DNA from: Paraburkholderia sprentiae WSM5005
Lineage (GTDB): Bacteria > Pseudomonadota > Gammaproteobacteria > Burkholderiales > Burkholderiaceae
Direction: 5' to 3'
DNA: 64,000 bases
Assembly: GCF_001865575.2 (NCBI RefSeq)
Contig: NZ_CP017562.2
Span: forward strand, 1,674,001-1,738,000
Part shown: positions 25,914-38,688 of the stretch, one piece after another
Layout of the letters: every line of letters begins with the position of its first letter
Position numbering within the stretch: the first letter of the stretch is position 1
Position numbers and translations under genes: made by a program
The notes under the pieces: generated by a model
The model's database searches: none
Told to the model about the DNA's origin: nothing
Seen by the model: only the letters and a program-made list of their open reading frames with translations

Positions 25914-28127
25914 TCAGCGAGGGTTGAACGGCGCGTCCTTGTCGAGCAACGCGCTACGAATAAAGTGCAGACAGCTCAGAATGCGCCGGAGATCGTGACG
26001 CCGGTCGGAATCGGCATGCACTGTCTGCAGCATGTCTTGCGCAAGCCAGGTGGCGGAGCGCACAGCGATGAGTGCGCCTTCGAGCGAATGCGGGCCGGGG
26101 CGTTCGAAGAGCCGGGCGAGAGCGTCGCACGTGTGTTCGATCGCGCTGCGCCAACGCGGCTGAAGGATGTCGGCATAGTCGGCGCGTGCGGCCTCGTTGC
26201 GCAGATCGATGACGGCGTGACCTACTTCGATCGTCGCGAGCATCCAGCGCAGTGCGTCGCGCCGTCGTCGTGAACGGTGGGTCAGCAGCACGCGCAATTG
26301 TGAAATCAGATCGTGCGTTCTCGACTGGAAACGGCGGTTCAGGCCCGGCAGGCCGTCCTTACATGCCGACACTGTTTGCGCTCGCAAATCGCCGATGGTC
26401 CGCTCGATGAGCCAGCGCATATCGGCGGGAAAGACCACCGCGAAAACGAGGCCCGCGAGCAGCATCGACGCGCTCAGCGCGATGCCGTTGTCGATCAGCA
26501 GATCGGGTACATAGCTGGCGACGTTGTCCGGTCCGGCAAGCAGACAGAAGAACACTGAAAAGCCGATGCCAAACCCCGCCGCGCCGCGACGCGTCGCGAC
26601 GAATGCGCCGAGCGCGAGCACCGGCGAGAGTACCGAGCAAAGCAGCGGGAAACCATCGATGTTCGGATACACGTAGCAGATGAACATGTAGCCGGTCAGC
26701 GTCGCGACCATGGCCCCGATCGCCATCTGGATAGCCATTCTGGTGGCGCGTGGCGCAGTGGACGTCAACGCACAGACCAGCGTTGCGCCAATCACGGCGA
26801 GGCCGCCGCTCGGCCAACCGGTCGCGATCCAGAACCAACCGGCGATCCCGATTACGACAGCTGAACGCAAGAACGTGAACAAAACGGCGAAGTGGTTCGT
26901 GCGGCTGATCGGTCCGCTCGCGCGGTGGCTTTTATGTGGGCTTGAGCTGCGTCGCAGGTTTTGCTGCCGGTTTTCCGCTTTGCGCCACAAGCATGCATAG
27001 GTTTCCGAATAATTTATCCATTCTCCAACGAAGCGGTACAGCAATTCGGCTGCGGTGTCGAAGTCTGCAATCGATTGCGCGGACGCGGCATCGAGGAGCC
27101 GCCTGGTTTCGCGTACCCGACTTGGCAGGTTCGCCCGAAACAGGCGCAGGCAGGCAGCAACGCGCGACGCTTCGACGCCTGCTTCAGCTTGTACCTGGAA
27201 CAAGCCCCGCAGTTCGTCAAGGTACGGATCGATGGCCGCGAATATCGATGCAGCACGGCCCGTGCGCAACCGTTTTAGCAACTGATGCAGCGCGTGTAGA
27301 CGCGCGCACGCGTCCATGAATTCGCTATTCAGACGCGCCAGATGCGCACTGCGGGAGCGCATCGCTGGATCTTCGAACGCGACGAATGTGCGCGTTGCTT
27401 CGAAGCCAGCGATCTCGTCGACGAAACCCGCGAAACGCTGTTCGAACTGATTGCGCTCGAGCCCGTGGGCGAGCACATCGAGAGTGAACGCGGTAAAATT
27501 CGCGTACCTCACCTGAAGGTTATGTCGTAGCGCGAGGCTCGAGCGCTGCGGCAGTAGCAACGCGCTAACCGCGCTCGAACACACGATGCCGACCGCCACT
27601 TCCGCCGCGCGCGTGAGTGCCGCGAGGAACAGGCCCTGAGGCGCGATGACGTTCGGAATACCGATTAGCGCCGCCGTGTAACCCGCGAGCACAAAGCCGT
27701 ACCACCTGAAATGCCGATACCGGACCGCCGCAGCAATACAGGCGCTCACCCACAGGGTCATACCGAGCATGTACAGTTCGGGCTGCTGACCGAACAGCCC
27801 GCCGAGCACGAGTGCGGCCACAGTCCCTACTGCCGTCCCCAGAATCCGATAGAAGCTCTTGGCGAGCACCATGCCGCTGAACGGTTGCATCAACACGAAA
27901 ACAGTGGTCATTGCAATGCGCGGCTGCGGCAGGTCGAGCAGCATCGCCATGCCGAGCGCGAGCAGACCGGCGGTGACTGTCTTCAGTAGATGCAGCCAGA
28001 TGAGACCGTCACCGCTGGCCCAATCGCGCACGGCCCGATTGAGTTTGGCTCGGACGAGTCGGCGCCGCATGACACCCCGCGGACCAAAAAAATCCGCCCA
28101 CGGTTCGATCGGATGATCGGGTTTCAT
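25914..28127 (-). CDS. FUSC-family (AaeB/YccS-like) inner-membrane efflux protein
   Basis: About 737 residues with the FUSC layout: a first block of six hydrophobic helices (about residues 45-200), a long cytoplasmic helical region, a second block of six helices (about 430-590) and a cytoplasmic C-terminal region. This matches AaeB p-hydroxybenzoate exporters and related aromatic-acid pumps. Starts at 28127 and 28070 are both plausible; the second has GGGGTG upstream. The gene is divergent from a LysR regulator, the arrangement of aaeB-aaeR. No membrane-fusion (AaeA) or small AaeX gene is adjacent, so export may stop at the periplasm or use a partner elsewhere. Confidence 0.85.
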   Translation of the reverse strand: MKPDHPIEPWADFFGPRGVMRRRLVRAKLNRAVRDWASGDGLIWLHLLKTVTAGLLALGMAMLLDLPQPRIAMTTVFVLMQPFSGMVLAKSFYRILGTAVGTVAALVLGGLFGQQPELYMLGMTLWVSACIAAAVRYRHFRWYGFVLAGYTAALIGIPNVIAPQGLFLAALTRAAEVAVGIVCSSAVSALLLPQRSSLALRHNLQVRYANFTAFTLDVLAHGLERNQFEQRFAGFVDEIAGFEATRTFVAFEDPAMRSRSAHLARLNSEFMDACARLHALHQLLKRLRTGRAASIFAAIDPYLDELRGLFQVQAEAGVEASRVAACLRLFRANLPSRVRETRRLLDAASAQSIADFDTAAELLYRFVGEWINYSETYACLWRKAENRQQNLRRSSSPHKSHRASGPISRTNHFAVLFTFLRSAVVIGIAGWFWIATGWPSGGLAVIGATLVCALTSTAPRATRMAIQMAIGAMVATLTGYMFICYVYPNIDGFPLLCSVLSPVLALGAFVATRRGAAGFGIGFSVFFCLLAGPDNVASYVPDLLIDNGIALSASMLLAGLVFAVVFPADMRWLIERTIGDLRAQTVSACKDGLPGLNRRFQSRTHDLISQLRVLLTHRSRRRRDALRWMLATIEVGHAVIDLRNEAARADYADILQPRWRSAIEHTCDALARLFERPGPHSLEGALIAVRSATWLAQDMLQTVHADSDRRHDLRRILSCLHFIRSALLDKDAPFNPR

Positions 28128-28325
28128 CTGAAAACAGGCGCCCCACGTGGTGGCTGAAAGAGGCTCCGGGCATAATCGCTGACACCGGCAGGCGAGGCGC
28201 CGATTGTAGGAGGGTGCGAGGCGCGCATTAAGACGACGGGTGCAGAACGTCTGTTCCAGAACGGACAACAATAGGTTTCCGTGGCTGACGGAAAATATGA
28301 TCTTGGTGATGAAACAGAAGGTTTG

Positions 28326-29318
28326 ATGGACACCCTACAAAATATGCGAGTGTTCGTGCGCGTGGTTGAAGCCGGTAGCTTCACCGCGGCCGCGCAATCG
28401 CTCAATTCAACGACCGGCGCGATGTCTCGCGCAGTCTCGGAGCTCGAGGCACGTCTGCGCACGCGCCTGCTGAATCGCTCGACGCGTCGGCTTGCGCTGA
28501 CCACCGCCGGCGAGCGCTACCTTCAGCGCTCACAGCAGATCCTCGCGGATGTCGATATCGCGGAAGAAGAAGCCAGTTGCGCGCACGAGCGACCAACCGG
28601 CGCGCTGCGCATGCATAGCTTTGCGAGCATCGGCCAGCACTATGTACTGCCGGCCATTTCGCGCTATCGCGCGCTTTATCCTGGCGTGACCGTCGAGTTG
28701 ACACTATCGCAGCGCATGCCCGATCTGTTCGAGGGCAGCGCCGATGTTGCCGTGATCGGCGCATCGGCGCTGCCCAATTCGGACCTCGTATCATTCCCGC
28801 TGGGGACGTCGTTCAGCATCCTGTGCGCATCGCCGGCCTACGTGCGCGCGCACGGCGTGCCGCAAAAACCAGCTGAGCTTGCGCATCACGAATGTCTGAT
28901 CCTCCATACGCCGGCGTTCCCCCCGCATGAGTGGACGCTCGACGGCCCGAATGGCAGCGAGCTAATGGAAGTCAACGGACCAGTGCATGTGAACATCGCC
29001 GAAACACTGATCGCGGCGATCCGCGAAGGCATGGGCATCGGCATGGTGCCGCTCTACGCGGCCATTTCGGGGTTGCGCGATGGCTCGCTGGTGCGGGTTT
29101 TGCCGGAATATACGCTGCAGAAGTCGACTGTTTATGCGCTATATCCGTCGCGCAAGTTTATCGATGCAAAGACGCGCACTTGGGTCGAATTTCTGCGCTC
29201 GCATCTGCCGGAGGTCATTGCGCGCGACGAAGCATTGCTTGCTGAGGTCGGGCAAATGGGAGCCGTAGATGTCGCATCCGAATCGACATTCCACCGGGTG
29301 ATGAAGGCCGAGCAATAG
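28326..29318 (+). CDS. LysR-family transcriptional regulator of the FUSC gene
   Basis: A 330-residue LysR protein. Residues 1-60 form the winged helix-turn-helix (MDTLQNMRVFVRVVEAGSF, AMSRAVSELEARL, LNRSTRRLALT), and the rest is a two-lobed periplasmic-binding-like effector domain. The ATG at 28326 has AGAAGG four bases upstream; an ATG-like start 45 bases earlier is weaker. It diverges from the FUSC exporter with about 200 bp between, so it likely controls that gene in response to an aromatic acid. This subgroup (with NRSTRRLALT) is the AaeR/DsdC-unrelated CrgA-like type. Mobile elements begin only 20 bp after its stop. Confidence 0.88.
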   Translation: MDTLQNMRVFVRVVEAGSFTAAAQSLNSTTGAMSRAVSELEARLRTRLLNRSTRRLALTTAGERYLQRSQQILADVDIAEEEASCAHERPTGALRMHSFASIGQHYVLPAISRYRALYPGVTVELTLSQRMPDLFEGSADVAVIGASALPNSDLVSFPLGTSFSILCASPAYVRAHGVPQKPAELAHHECLILHTPAFPPHEWTLDGPNGSELMEVNGPVHVNIAETLIAAIREGMGIGMVPLYAAISGLRDGSLVRVLPEYTLQKSTVYALYPSRKFIDAKTRTWVEFLRSHLPEVIARDEALLAEVGQMGAVDVASESTFHRVMKAEQ

Positions 29319-29337
29319 ACTGCCCATCGGTGCAGCG

Positions 29338-29802
29338 AACGGCTTGTCCGCGCGCGGCAAACCTCGTTCGGTTTCGCCGACGCACCGAACAGTTGTGTTC
29401 GTGGGACATCACATACCTGCCGACGACGGTTTGTGCGAAGTATTTTTATCTATATCTGTTTCTGGACGTCTTCAGCCGCAAGCTCGTTGGCTGGCAGATC
29501 TATGCGGAGAAAAGCAGCGTGGTGGCCAGCGAAGTCCTGAGAGGCTCTGCGCGCGCGAATCGATATAGCCTACCGCCTATTATCCCGCATTCGGATAACG
29601 GCGCGCGGCGAAGGGTGCGACGATGCTGGCCACGCTCAGGGTAGATGGTGTCATGCCGTCGTTGAGTCGGGCCGGCGTAAGCAACGACAACCCATATTTC
29701 GAGTCGCTGTTCAAAGAACCTGAAGTACCCGGCCGGTCCACGCGCTCGAGCCTTGTCAACCTTGATGACGACGCTCTGGATCAACGGGCGGCGTTTTTAT
29801 GA
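29338..29802 (+). pseudogene. IS3-family transposase (OrfB) remnant
   Basis: The DDE integrase core is readable: SWDITYLP (first Asp), YFYLYLFLDVFSRKLVGWQIY, and IPHSDNGA (second Asp). A frameshift near 29613 moves the rest to another frame, which reads MLATLRVDGVMPSLSRAGV and SNDNPYFESLFK. The frame then decays and ends at 29802 before the third acidic residue's usual end region, and the N-terminal part with the start is absent. It belongs to a different IS3 subgroup from the element that begins at 29822 and has the opposite orientation. No terminal repeats for it were found. Confidence 0.85.
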
Positions 29803-29865
29803 GACAGAGATGGTCTCACCGTTCGGACAGTCTTCTGAGATTTTTAAGTCGAACGTCCGGGGCAG

Positions 29866-30536
29866 TCACGCTGCCAATTTGATCGCAGGCAGCGTTGCGA
29901 AGTATGCCTCATCCGGCGTGCGGTCTTCCAGACTCGAATGAGGCCGTCTCTGGTTGTACAGATTGATGTAATCGCCGATTGAGCGCCGGGCGTGGCCTAC
30001 CGATTCATAGGCTTTCAGATACACCTGTTCATATTCCACGCTTCGCCACACGCGCTCGACGAACACGTTGTCTCGCCAGGCACCTTTGCCGTCCATCGAC
30101 AAGCGAATGCTCCGGCTGAGCACGGCCTCGGTGAGCGCTGTCGCGGTGAACTGGCTGCCCTCGTCGGTATTGACGATCTCAGGTTGCCCGTACTTCGCGA
30201 ACGCTTCTTCCAACGCCTCGACAGCGGGCATCGCCTCCATCGTGATCGCTACGCGTGCGCCAGTACCTTCCGGCTGCCCAGTCCACCACGGCGGTCAGAT
30301 ACACGAAGCCGCGCGCCATCGGGATATAGCTCGTATCCAGTGCCCAGACCCAGTTTGCGCGATCGATCGTCATGCCCCGCAGCAGATACGGCCAGATCTT
30401 CTGCCGCGCATTGCGTCGGCTCGTGTTCGGTTTGCAGTACAGCGCCTCGATACCCATGCGCTTCATCAGCGTGCGCGCGCGCCTGCGGCCAATCTCGTGT
30501 CCCTCGCGACGCAGCAGTCGCGCTCCGGCAATCGGA
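29866..30536 (-). pseudogene. IS3 transposase OrfB, C-terminal portion with frameshifts
   Basis: Reading on the reverse strand from the nested-element junction: GARLLRREGHEIGRRRART and LMKRMGIEALYCKPNTS, then the catalytic core with Asp in ALDTSYIP, Asp in IVNTDEGSQFT and Glu in NVFVERVWRSVEYE, ending NQRRPHSSLEDRTPDEAYF. Two one-base losses near 30250-30290 shift the frame around the sequence that should read SRKVLAHRVAIT. The catalytic triad itself is intact, so inactivation is recent. The first part of the same gene lies at 31889-32045, on the other side of the nested element. Confidence 0.88.
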
Positions 30537-30794
30537 GTCTATGGTCACCCCCGTTTTTGCAACTTTGTTTTTGACGGCGCGGTTGGCTTGCCAAAATCTA
30601 TCCGGCGTCGTTGTAGGGATAGCTCCCCGCGCCACGATGAGAATCGCGCCTGACGGTCCGAAAAAAACACATCGGCTTCAAGCGCCATTCCCGTTTTCGG
30701 GGTTTCCGTCAGGCCGGTGTGCCGTTCACGTCATCAAATTTCAGCGGTCGCAAAACCAGATAGGTACTCGGTAAAACAGTGTGGGATCGGCGGG
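30537..30794 (-). ncRNA. Candidate bridge RNA region of the IS110-type element
   Basis: The 258 non-coding bases after the recombinase stop are rich in structure. A perfect nine-pair stem GCCTGACGG/CCGTCAGGC (30648-30656 with 30706-30714) encloses a CCCG-TTTT-CGGG hairpin (30690-30701); another nested stem, GGCG..GGGA/TCCC..CGCC, lies at 30604-30633. IS110-family recombinases are known to use a bridge RNA from a non-coding end, and in the IS1111 group this is the end downstream of the recombinase, as here. Short matches to the insertion site (TATCCG at 30599-30604, TACTC at 30765-30769) are suggestive only. Strand is assumed to be that of the recombinase. Confidence 0.5.
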
Positions 30795-31835
30795 TCAGGC
30801 AGGCATGACAGCCGCTTTCGCATCGAAGACAGTATTCCGAGTGGCCAGCGCCCAGGCCGTGCGCGCCAGCTTATTCGCGAGAGCACAGGCCACGACATTG
30901 GAGTGGCGCCGCGCCAGCAAGGCACGACCCCAATCGGCAAGTGGGCCGCTCTGGCGCCCGAGTCGCTGCATGTAAGCTCTAGCGCACTGAACCAGCAGGC
31001 GCCGGATGTTTTTATCGCCCCGCTTGCTGATCCCCAGCAGGTTGGCTCTGCCGCCGGTGCTGTATTGGCGTGGCACGAGACCAAGCGATGCCGCGAAGTC
31101 CCGGCTGCATCCGGGCTGCTTGCCGTCGCCCATCTCGGCGCTCAACACGCTCGCCGTTATCGGGCCGACTCCGGGAAAATTCAGCAGACGCTGACCGAAT
31201 TCATCGTCGGCAAGTTGGCGCGTCATCTCCTTGTCGATCTCGGCGATCTGCTCGCTCAGGTACTTGAAGTGCGCATGCAGGCGTTCGAGGATGGCGACGA
31301 TGTGCGGCGGCAGTGAATGTTCGGCGAGCACCCGCCGGCAAGCGTTTGATAACGGCGTTGCCGATCGGCAGGCTGATGCCGAACTCAAGCAGAAAGCCGT
31401 GCATCTGATTGACGGCTTTAACCCGATCACGGGCCAGCGAATCGCGGACCCGATGCAGGGCTGACAGCGTCCGCTGTGATTCGTCTTTCGTGTCACAAAT
31501 CGCATGGCGGGGCGCGAGGCCGCGTCGCAGATCGCCTCGGCCTCCACGAAGTCGTTCTTGTTGCTCTTGACGAAAGGCCGCCCGAACTGCGGCGAGATCA
31601 GCTTGACCCGGTACCCCAAGCTGACCAGCTTGCGAGCCGTATGATGTGCACCGGCGCACGGTTCCATGACCATCGTGCAGGCGTGGAACTTGGCAAAAAA
31701 CTCCAGGAGCTGCTTGCGCCCCACACTCTTGCGAAACACGGCTTTGCCGCGCCGATCCTGACCGTGGAGATGAAACGGATGTTTGCCAAGATCAATTCCT
31801 ACCAGTGTCACGTCTTGCATGATGGGCCTCTCCAC
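30795..31835 (-). pseudogene. IS110-family transposase with two compensating frameshifts
   Basis: A 346-codon frame. The N-terminal DEDD RuvC-like domain (GIDLGKHPFHLHGQD, NKNDFVEAEAI) and the C-terminal transposase_20 domain (LLNFPGVGPITASVLSAE, FAASLGLVPRQYSTGG, GDKNIRRLLVQCAR with the catalytic serine region) are both recognisable. Between about 31480 and 31332 the frame is wrong: the correct sequence (TLSALHRVRDS, VKAVNQMHGFLLEFG, NAVIKRLPA) is read in another frame. A one-base loss near 31480 is followed by a one-base gain near 31332, so about 48 residues of the central coiled region are scrambled. I expect the protein to be inactive, although the frame is open end to end. Confidence 0.8.
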
Positions 31836-31888
31836 AATGGAGACCCCTACAGCGTAGCCCGCTCATAGGGCGGGGGTGACCATCTCAT

Positions 31889-32045
31889 TACTCCATGTGC
31901 AGTTCGTCGATCCGGCGTATCAGCAGCTGGTCTGCGTTGCTCACCGGTTGCGCCCGGTAATACACGCTCGATCTTGCAGATACCAACGAGTCGCGCCTGC
32001 TGCGAGACCGGCAATGCGCGTGTGCGATCGATCATCGCTTTGCGC
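31889..32045 (-). pseudogene. IS3 transposase OrfB, N-terminal portion
   Basis: On the reverse strand, downstream of and overlapping orfA: KAMIDRTRALPVSQQARLVGI and, after a one-base slip, VYYRAQPVSNADQLLIRRIDE and LHME. It stops at the nested element and continues logically at 30536 with PIAGARLL. IS3 elements normally make OrfB as an OrfAB fusion by -1 frameshifting, which would have occurred at the end of orfA near 32045. Confidence 0.8.
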
Positions 32046-32340
32046 TCAGCAATCCCGCCTGGTTGAGTGTGCCGCCTAAAAAATCGTTCTCCAGCGTGAG
32101 CTGGCCGATCTTCGCATGTAGCTCCTTCAAATCGACTTGCGGCTCGCTCGGCGCCGTGCCGCCTGCGCCAAACGCGTCGGCGGCACGTTCCTGCAACTGC
32201 CGCTTCCATTCGGTGATCTGGTTCGGGTGCGCATCGAACTGCTGCTCTAATTCGGCTAGCGTCCTCTCGCCCTTGACGGCCGCCATCGCCACTTTCGCTT
32301 TGAACGCGGCTGAGTGCGTCCGTCGGGTTCTCTTCGTCAT
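32032..32340 (-). CDS. IS3-family transposase OrfA
   Basis: A 102-residue protein with the OrfA pattern: an N-terminal HTH_Tnp_1 domain (RRTHSAAFKAKVAMAAVKG, TLAELEQQFDAHPNQITEWK) that binds the element's inverted repeats, then a leucine-heptad helix (LKELHAKIGQLTLENDFL) for dimerisation and for the OrfAB fusion. The frame is intact, so the protein could be made, but its OrfB partner is destroyed by the nested element. It starts about 60 bp inside the right inverted repeat. Confidence 0.9.
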   Translation of the reverse strand: MTKRTRRTHSAAFKAKVAMAAVKGERTLAELEQQFDAHPNQITEWKRQLQERAADAFGAGGTAPSEPQVDLKELHAKIGQLTLENDFLGGTLNQAGLLSAKR

Positions 32341-32410
32341 CTTCCTGGTTCCTTTGTCGGCATTATCGCCGGCTCAGGCCCCGGGCATTCCGCTTATCCG
32401 ACTGTCCGAA

Positions 32411-32757
32411 TTTGCGCGCCCAACTCTGACCGCACGGCAACGCAATCCATTACGATGGAAACGTTCTCCTGCAACTGGCAGCGTGGTCCATGCTGTGCAT
32501 CGAACCCCGACCGCGTGGAATAACCAAGGCGGCGCTCCAACGCCGCACTCAGGAGAGAAAGACCGCCTGAGATTTAATCGTTGAAGCAACACTACCTTGG
32601 AAATTTCCGATTGCGCGGTTACGTTTATGCACAAGCCGTGTGCGCAACTAAGCGTCGATAAACATGCGACTTTTTTGCAACGGCTGGCACGGCGTCCGAC
32701 CACGTTTGTTGTTCGTACTCAGTCCAGCATGTTGCTGTTTTTTCGGCGCGTAAACGC
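32411..32757. other. Spacer between IS stack and rRNA terminator
   Basis: About 350 bp downstream of the rRNA operon. No gene, RNA or repeat could be supported. The part from 32570 to 32750 is AT-richer than the chromosome average, which is common next to rRNA operons. Confidence 0.4.
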
Positions 32758-32786
32758 AAAAACCCCACCGCGGCGGGTGGGGTTTC
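32758..32786 (-). terminator. Rho-independent terminator of the rRNA operon
   Basis: Reading on the reverse strand, AAACCCCACC and GGTGGGGTTT pair around a GC-rich loop (CGCCGC) and the descending arm runs into TTTTTGCG. It lies 14 bp after the 5S 3' end. Confidence 0.92.
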
Positions 32787-32799
32787 TGAGGTGCTGGGG

Positions 32800-32916
32800 A
32801 GCCTGACGATTACCTACTTTCACACGGGCAATCCGCACTATCATCGGCGTGGAGTCGTTTCACGGTCCTGTTCGGGATGGGAAGGGGTGGGACCGACTCG
32901 CTATGGTCATCAGGCA
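32800..32916 (-). rRNA. rrf: 5S ribosomal RNA
   Basis: About 117 nt on the reverse strand. The ends pair as the helix I of 5S (TGCCTGATGACC at the 5' end, TAATCGTCAGGC at the 3' end), and the internal CCCATCCCGAACAGGACCGTGAAAC region is the universal loop B/C/A signature in proteobacterial form. It is the last gene of the operon, followed by a strong terminator. Confidence 0.96.
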
Positions 32917-33127
32917 TGACGGGTTGCTGCGTCGCGGGGCTGGAGCCAGCCGGGCGCGCCACAGCCAATCGGGAAGAAGCGTAAGGGATTCGTGTGGGGG
33001 GGTTGTGGTGTTTCTGGCACAACACCGGTCTCAACCGTGTGGGGTCTGCATAAGACCCTGCGCGTTGCGCAGGGTGGGGCATCCATAAGCGCTGAAGCGC
33101 TAACGGCTGCCGACACACACCGGTTAT

Positions 33128-36010
<2,883 letters not shown>

Positions 36011-36024
36011 TATAACGGGTGTGT

Positions 36025-36358
36025 CTCTGTGTCGACCCACGTTAGCGCCCTGGCGCTGACGTGGCTCCCATCCCCGCAGGGGACAGACGCACTCGCTACA
36101 GGTTGAGTATTCGTGTTGCGCCGTATTCCAAGGCGATCTCTCGATCACCTTTAAAATACATCGATACAATCACAACCCTGATTCACCTACTCACGCACCC
36201 ATCTCCAGGCACGCTTTCGTGAATCTCCTTACTACTTCTTCCTGATTGTTAAAGAACGACAGCCGGTATCACATTCCATCGCGTACCGCGCTGACTGGCT
36301 CAATCGCCAATGCCAAGTACTCAGCCTCACTTCGCGCTGAACCCTTGGCATTGAGGAT
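36025..36358 (-). other. Internal transcribed spacer between tRNA-Ala and 23S
   Basis: About 330 bp of transcribed spacer. It contains a box-A-like AT-rich stretch (around 36220-36250, TTGTTAAAGAACG in the forward text) expected for Nus-factor antitermination of rRNA operons. No further tRNA is present. Confidence 0.6.
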
Positions 36359-36434
36359 TGGTGGAGGATGACGGGATCGAACCGACGACCCCCTGCTTGC
36401 AAAGCAGGTGCTCTCCCAGCTGAGCTAATCCCCC
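36359..36434 (-). tRNA. tRNA-Ala (anticodon TGC)
   Basis: A 76-nt cloverleaf on the reverse strand starting GGGGGATTAGCTCAG and ending CCTCCACCA with encoded CCA. The anticodon TGC is at 36399-36401, in a loop flanked by CTGCT/AGCAG. It lies in the usual place in the 16S-23S spacer, after tRNA-Ile. Confidence 0.97.
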
Positions 36435-36487
36435 CGGCCCCACACAGACCCGGGCACACTCCCCCGGCCCCGCACCACAGACAAGGA

Positions 36488-36564
36488 TGGTGGGTCTGGA
36501 TGGATTCGAACCATCGACCCCCGCCTTATCAAGACGGTGCTCTAACCGGCTGAGCTACAGACCC
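36488..36564 (-). tRNA. tRNA-Ile (anticodon GAT)
   Basis: A 77-nt cloverleaf on the reverse strand from GGGTCTGTAGCTCAG to CAGACCCACCA with encoded CCA. The anticodon loop reads CTTGATAAG. It lies between 16S and tRNA-Ala, the standard proteobacterial spacer order. Confidence 0.97.
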
Positions 36565-36593
36565 CTGAGCCTGTCTGCGTTGCTTTCTTAACC

Positions 36594-36618
36594 ACAGCCG
36601 ATAAGCGTGAGCACTTGA
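36594..36618 (-). other. 3' arm of the 16S precursor processing stem
   Basis: In the transcript this 25-base segment is complementary to the leader segment at 38340-38364 (shared core ACAGCCGATAAG and CTTGA, with G-U pairs at the differing positions). The two arms bracket the 16S gene, as expected for the RNase III cleavage stem. Confidence 0.85.
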
Positions 36619-36640
36619 CGCGAGCAATGCTCGACTCTGG

Positions 36641-38174
<1,534 letters not shown>

Positions 38175-38457
38175 AACCTGTTACTGTTTTCGGTCCATCT
38201 CTGAACCGGTCGCTCACTCAACGTACTGACGATGATCAATCCGTCTTCCGACAGATCAACCTTCCTCTGATACTGTGTGAGGCTTCTTGATACTTCTGCC
38301 TGACAGCAGATTCCGCAGAACCTGCCGCCGCATTGCGCATCAAGCGCCCACACTTATCGGCTGTTAGTTTTTAAAGATCGGTCCGCCCAACCCGCCGTAC
38401 CGGCATGACAGCTACCCGGCACTGCTTCGTCTGGCGTCGCTGCATCAGCAGCAGAGA
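38175..38457 (-). other. rRNA operon leader
   Basis: About 280 nt of transcribed leader between the promoter and 16S. It holds the 5' arm of the 16S processing stem (38340-38364) and, next to it, GATCTTTAAAAACTAACAG, which resembles an rrn box A region. No gene was seen. Confidence 0.7.
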
Positions 38458-38463
38458 AGCGGG

Positions 38464-38492
38464 ATTATGGAGAATTTCCTTTGGATCGTCAA
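38464..38492 (-). promoter_or_regulatory. rRNA promoter (P1-like)
   Basis: On the reverse strand: -35 TTGACG (38487-38492), exact 17-bp spacer, -10 CATAAT (38464-38469), then a GC-rich discriminator (CCCGC) typical of stringently controlled rRNA promoters. Upstream sequence (TGATAAAAACCTG) is AT-rich and could act as an UP element. Confidence 0.85.
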
Positions 38493-38688
38493 CAGGTTTT
38501 TATCACTCGATCAACCTGCCCACCCCGCTGAAACCCTCGCCATCAAAGGCTTCCCGCTTCTCCGTGCCCGGCATCCGGAGCACGAAAGAGCGGGATTCTA
38601 GTCGCCGCCATCGGCACTTGCAAGCGATATTTGAAGCGCGGGGCGCAACCTACCGCGCCCCACGGACTTCGACCCAACGCACTTCGAT

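Larger units (their letters stand above)
30537..31888 (-). mobile_element. IS110-family element (IS1111-like) inserted in IS3 orfB
   Basis: About 1352 bp. The left side holds ATGGTCACCCCCG at 30541-30553 and the right side its exact complement at 31871-31883, slightly inside the junctions, like the subterminal repeats of the IS1111 group. It encodes a single DEDD-type recombinase on the reverse strand (30795-31835). The recombinase is close to one end (about 50 bp) and far from the other (258 bp). Joining the flanks ...ATCGGA and TACTCC... restores the IS3 OrfB frame (LHMEYPIAGARLL on the reverse strand), which fixes the ends to within a base or two and shows insertion without target duplication. 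Confidence 0.88.
29822..32410 (-). mobile_element. IS3-family insertion sequence, split by an IS110-type element
   Basis: Terminal inverted repeats of eleven bases, TTCGGACAGTC at 29822-29832 and its complement at 32400-32410, bracket an orfA gene and a broken orfB on the reverse strand. Subtracting the nested element (about 1352 bp) leaves about 1237 bp, the normal IS3 size. No matching target-site duplication is visible next to the ends (CACCG on the left, TTTGC on the right), so the ends may be off by a base or the flanks may have changed. OrfB carries additional frameshifts, so the element is dead. Confidence 0.85.

Noticed and set aside
29817..32415. Target-site duplication around the outer IS3 element
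   Set aside because: The bases next to the two inverted repeats do not match, so no duplication can be claimed.
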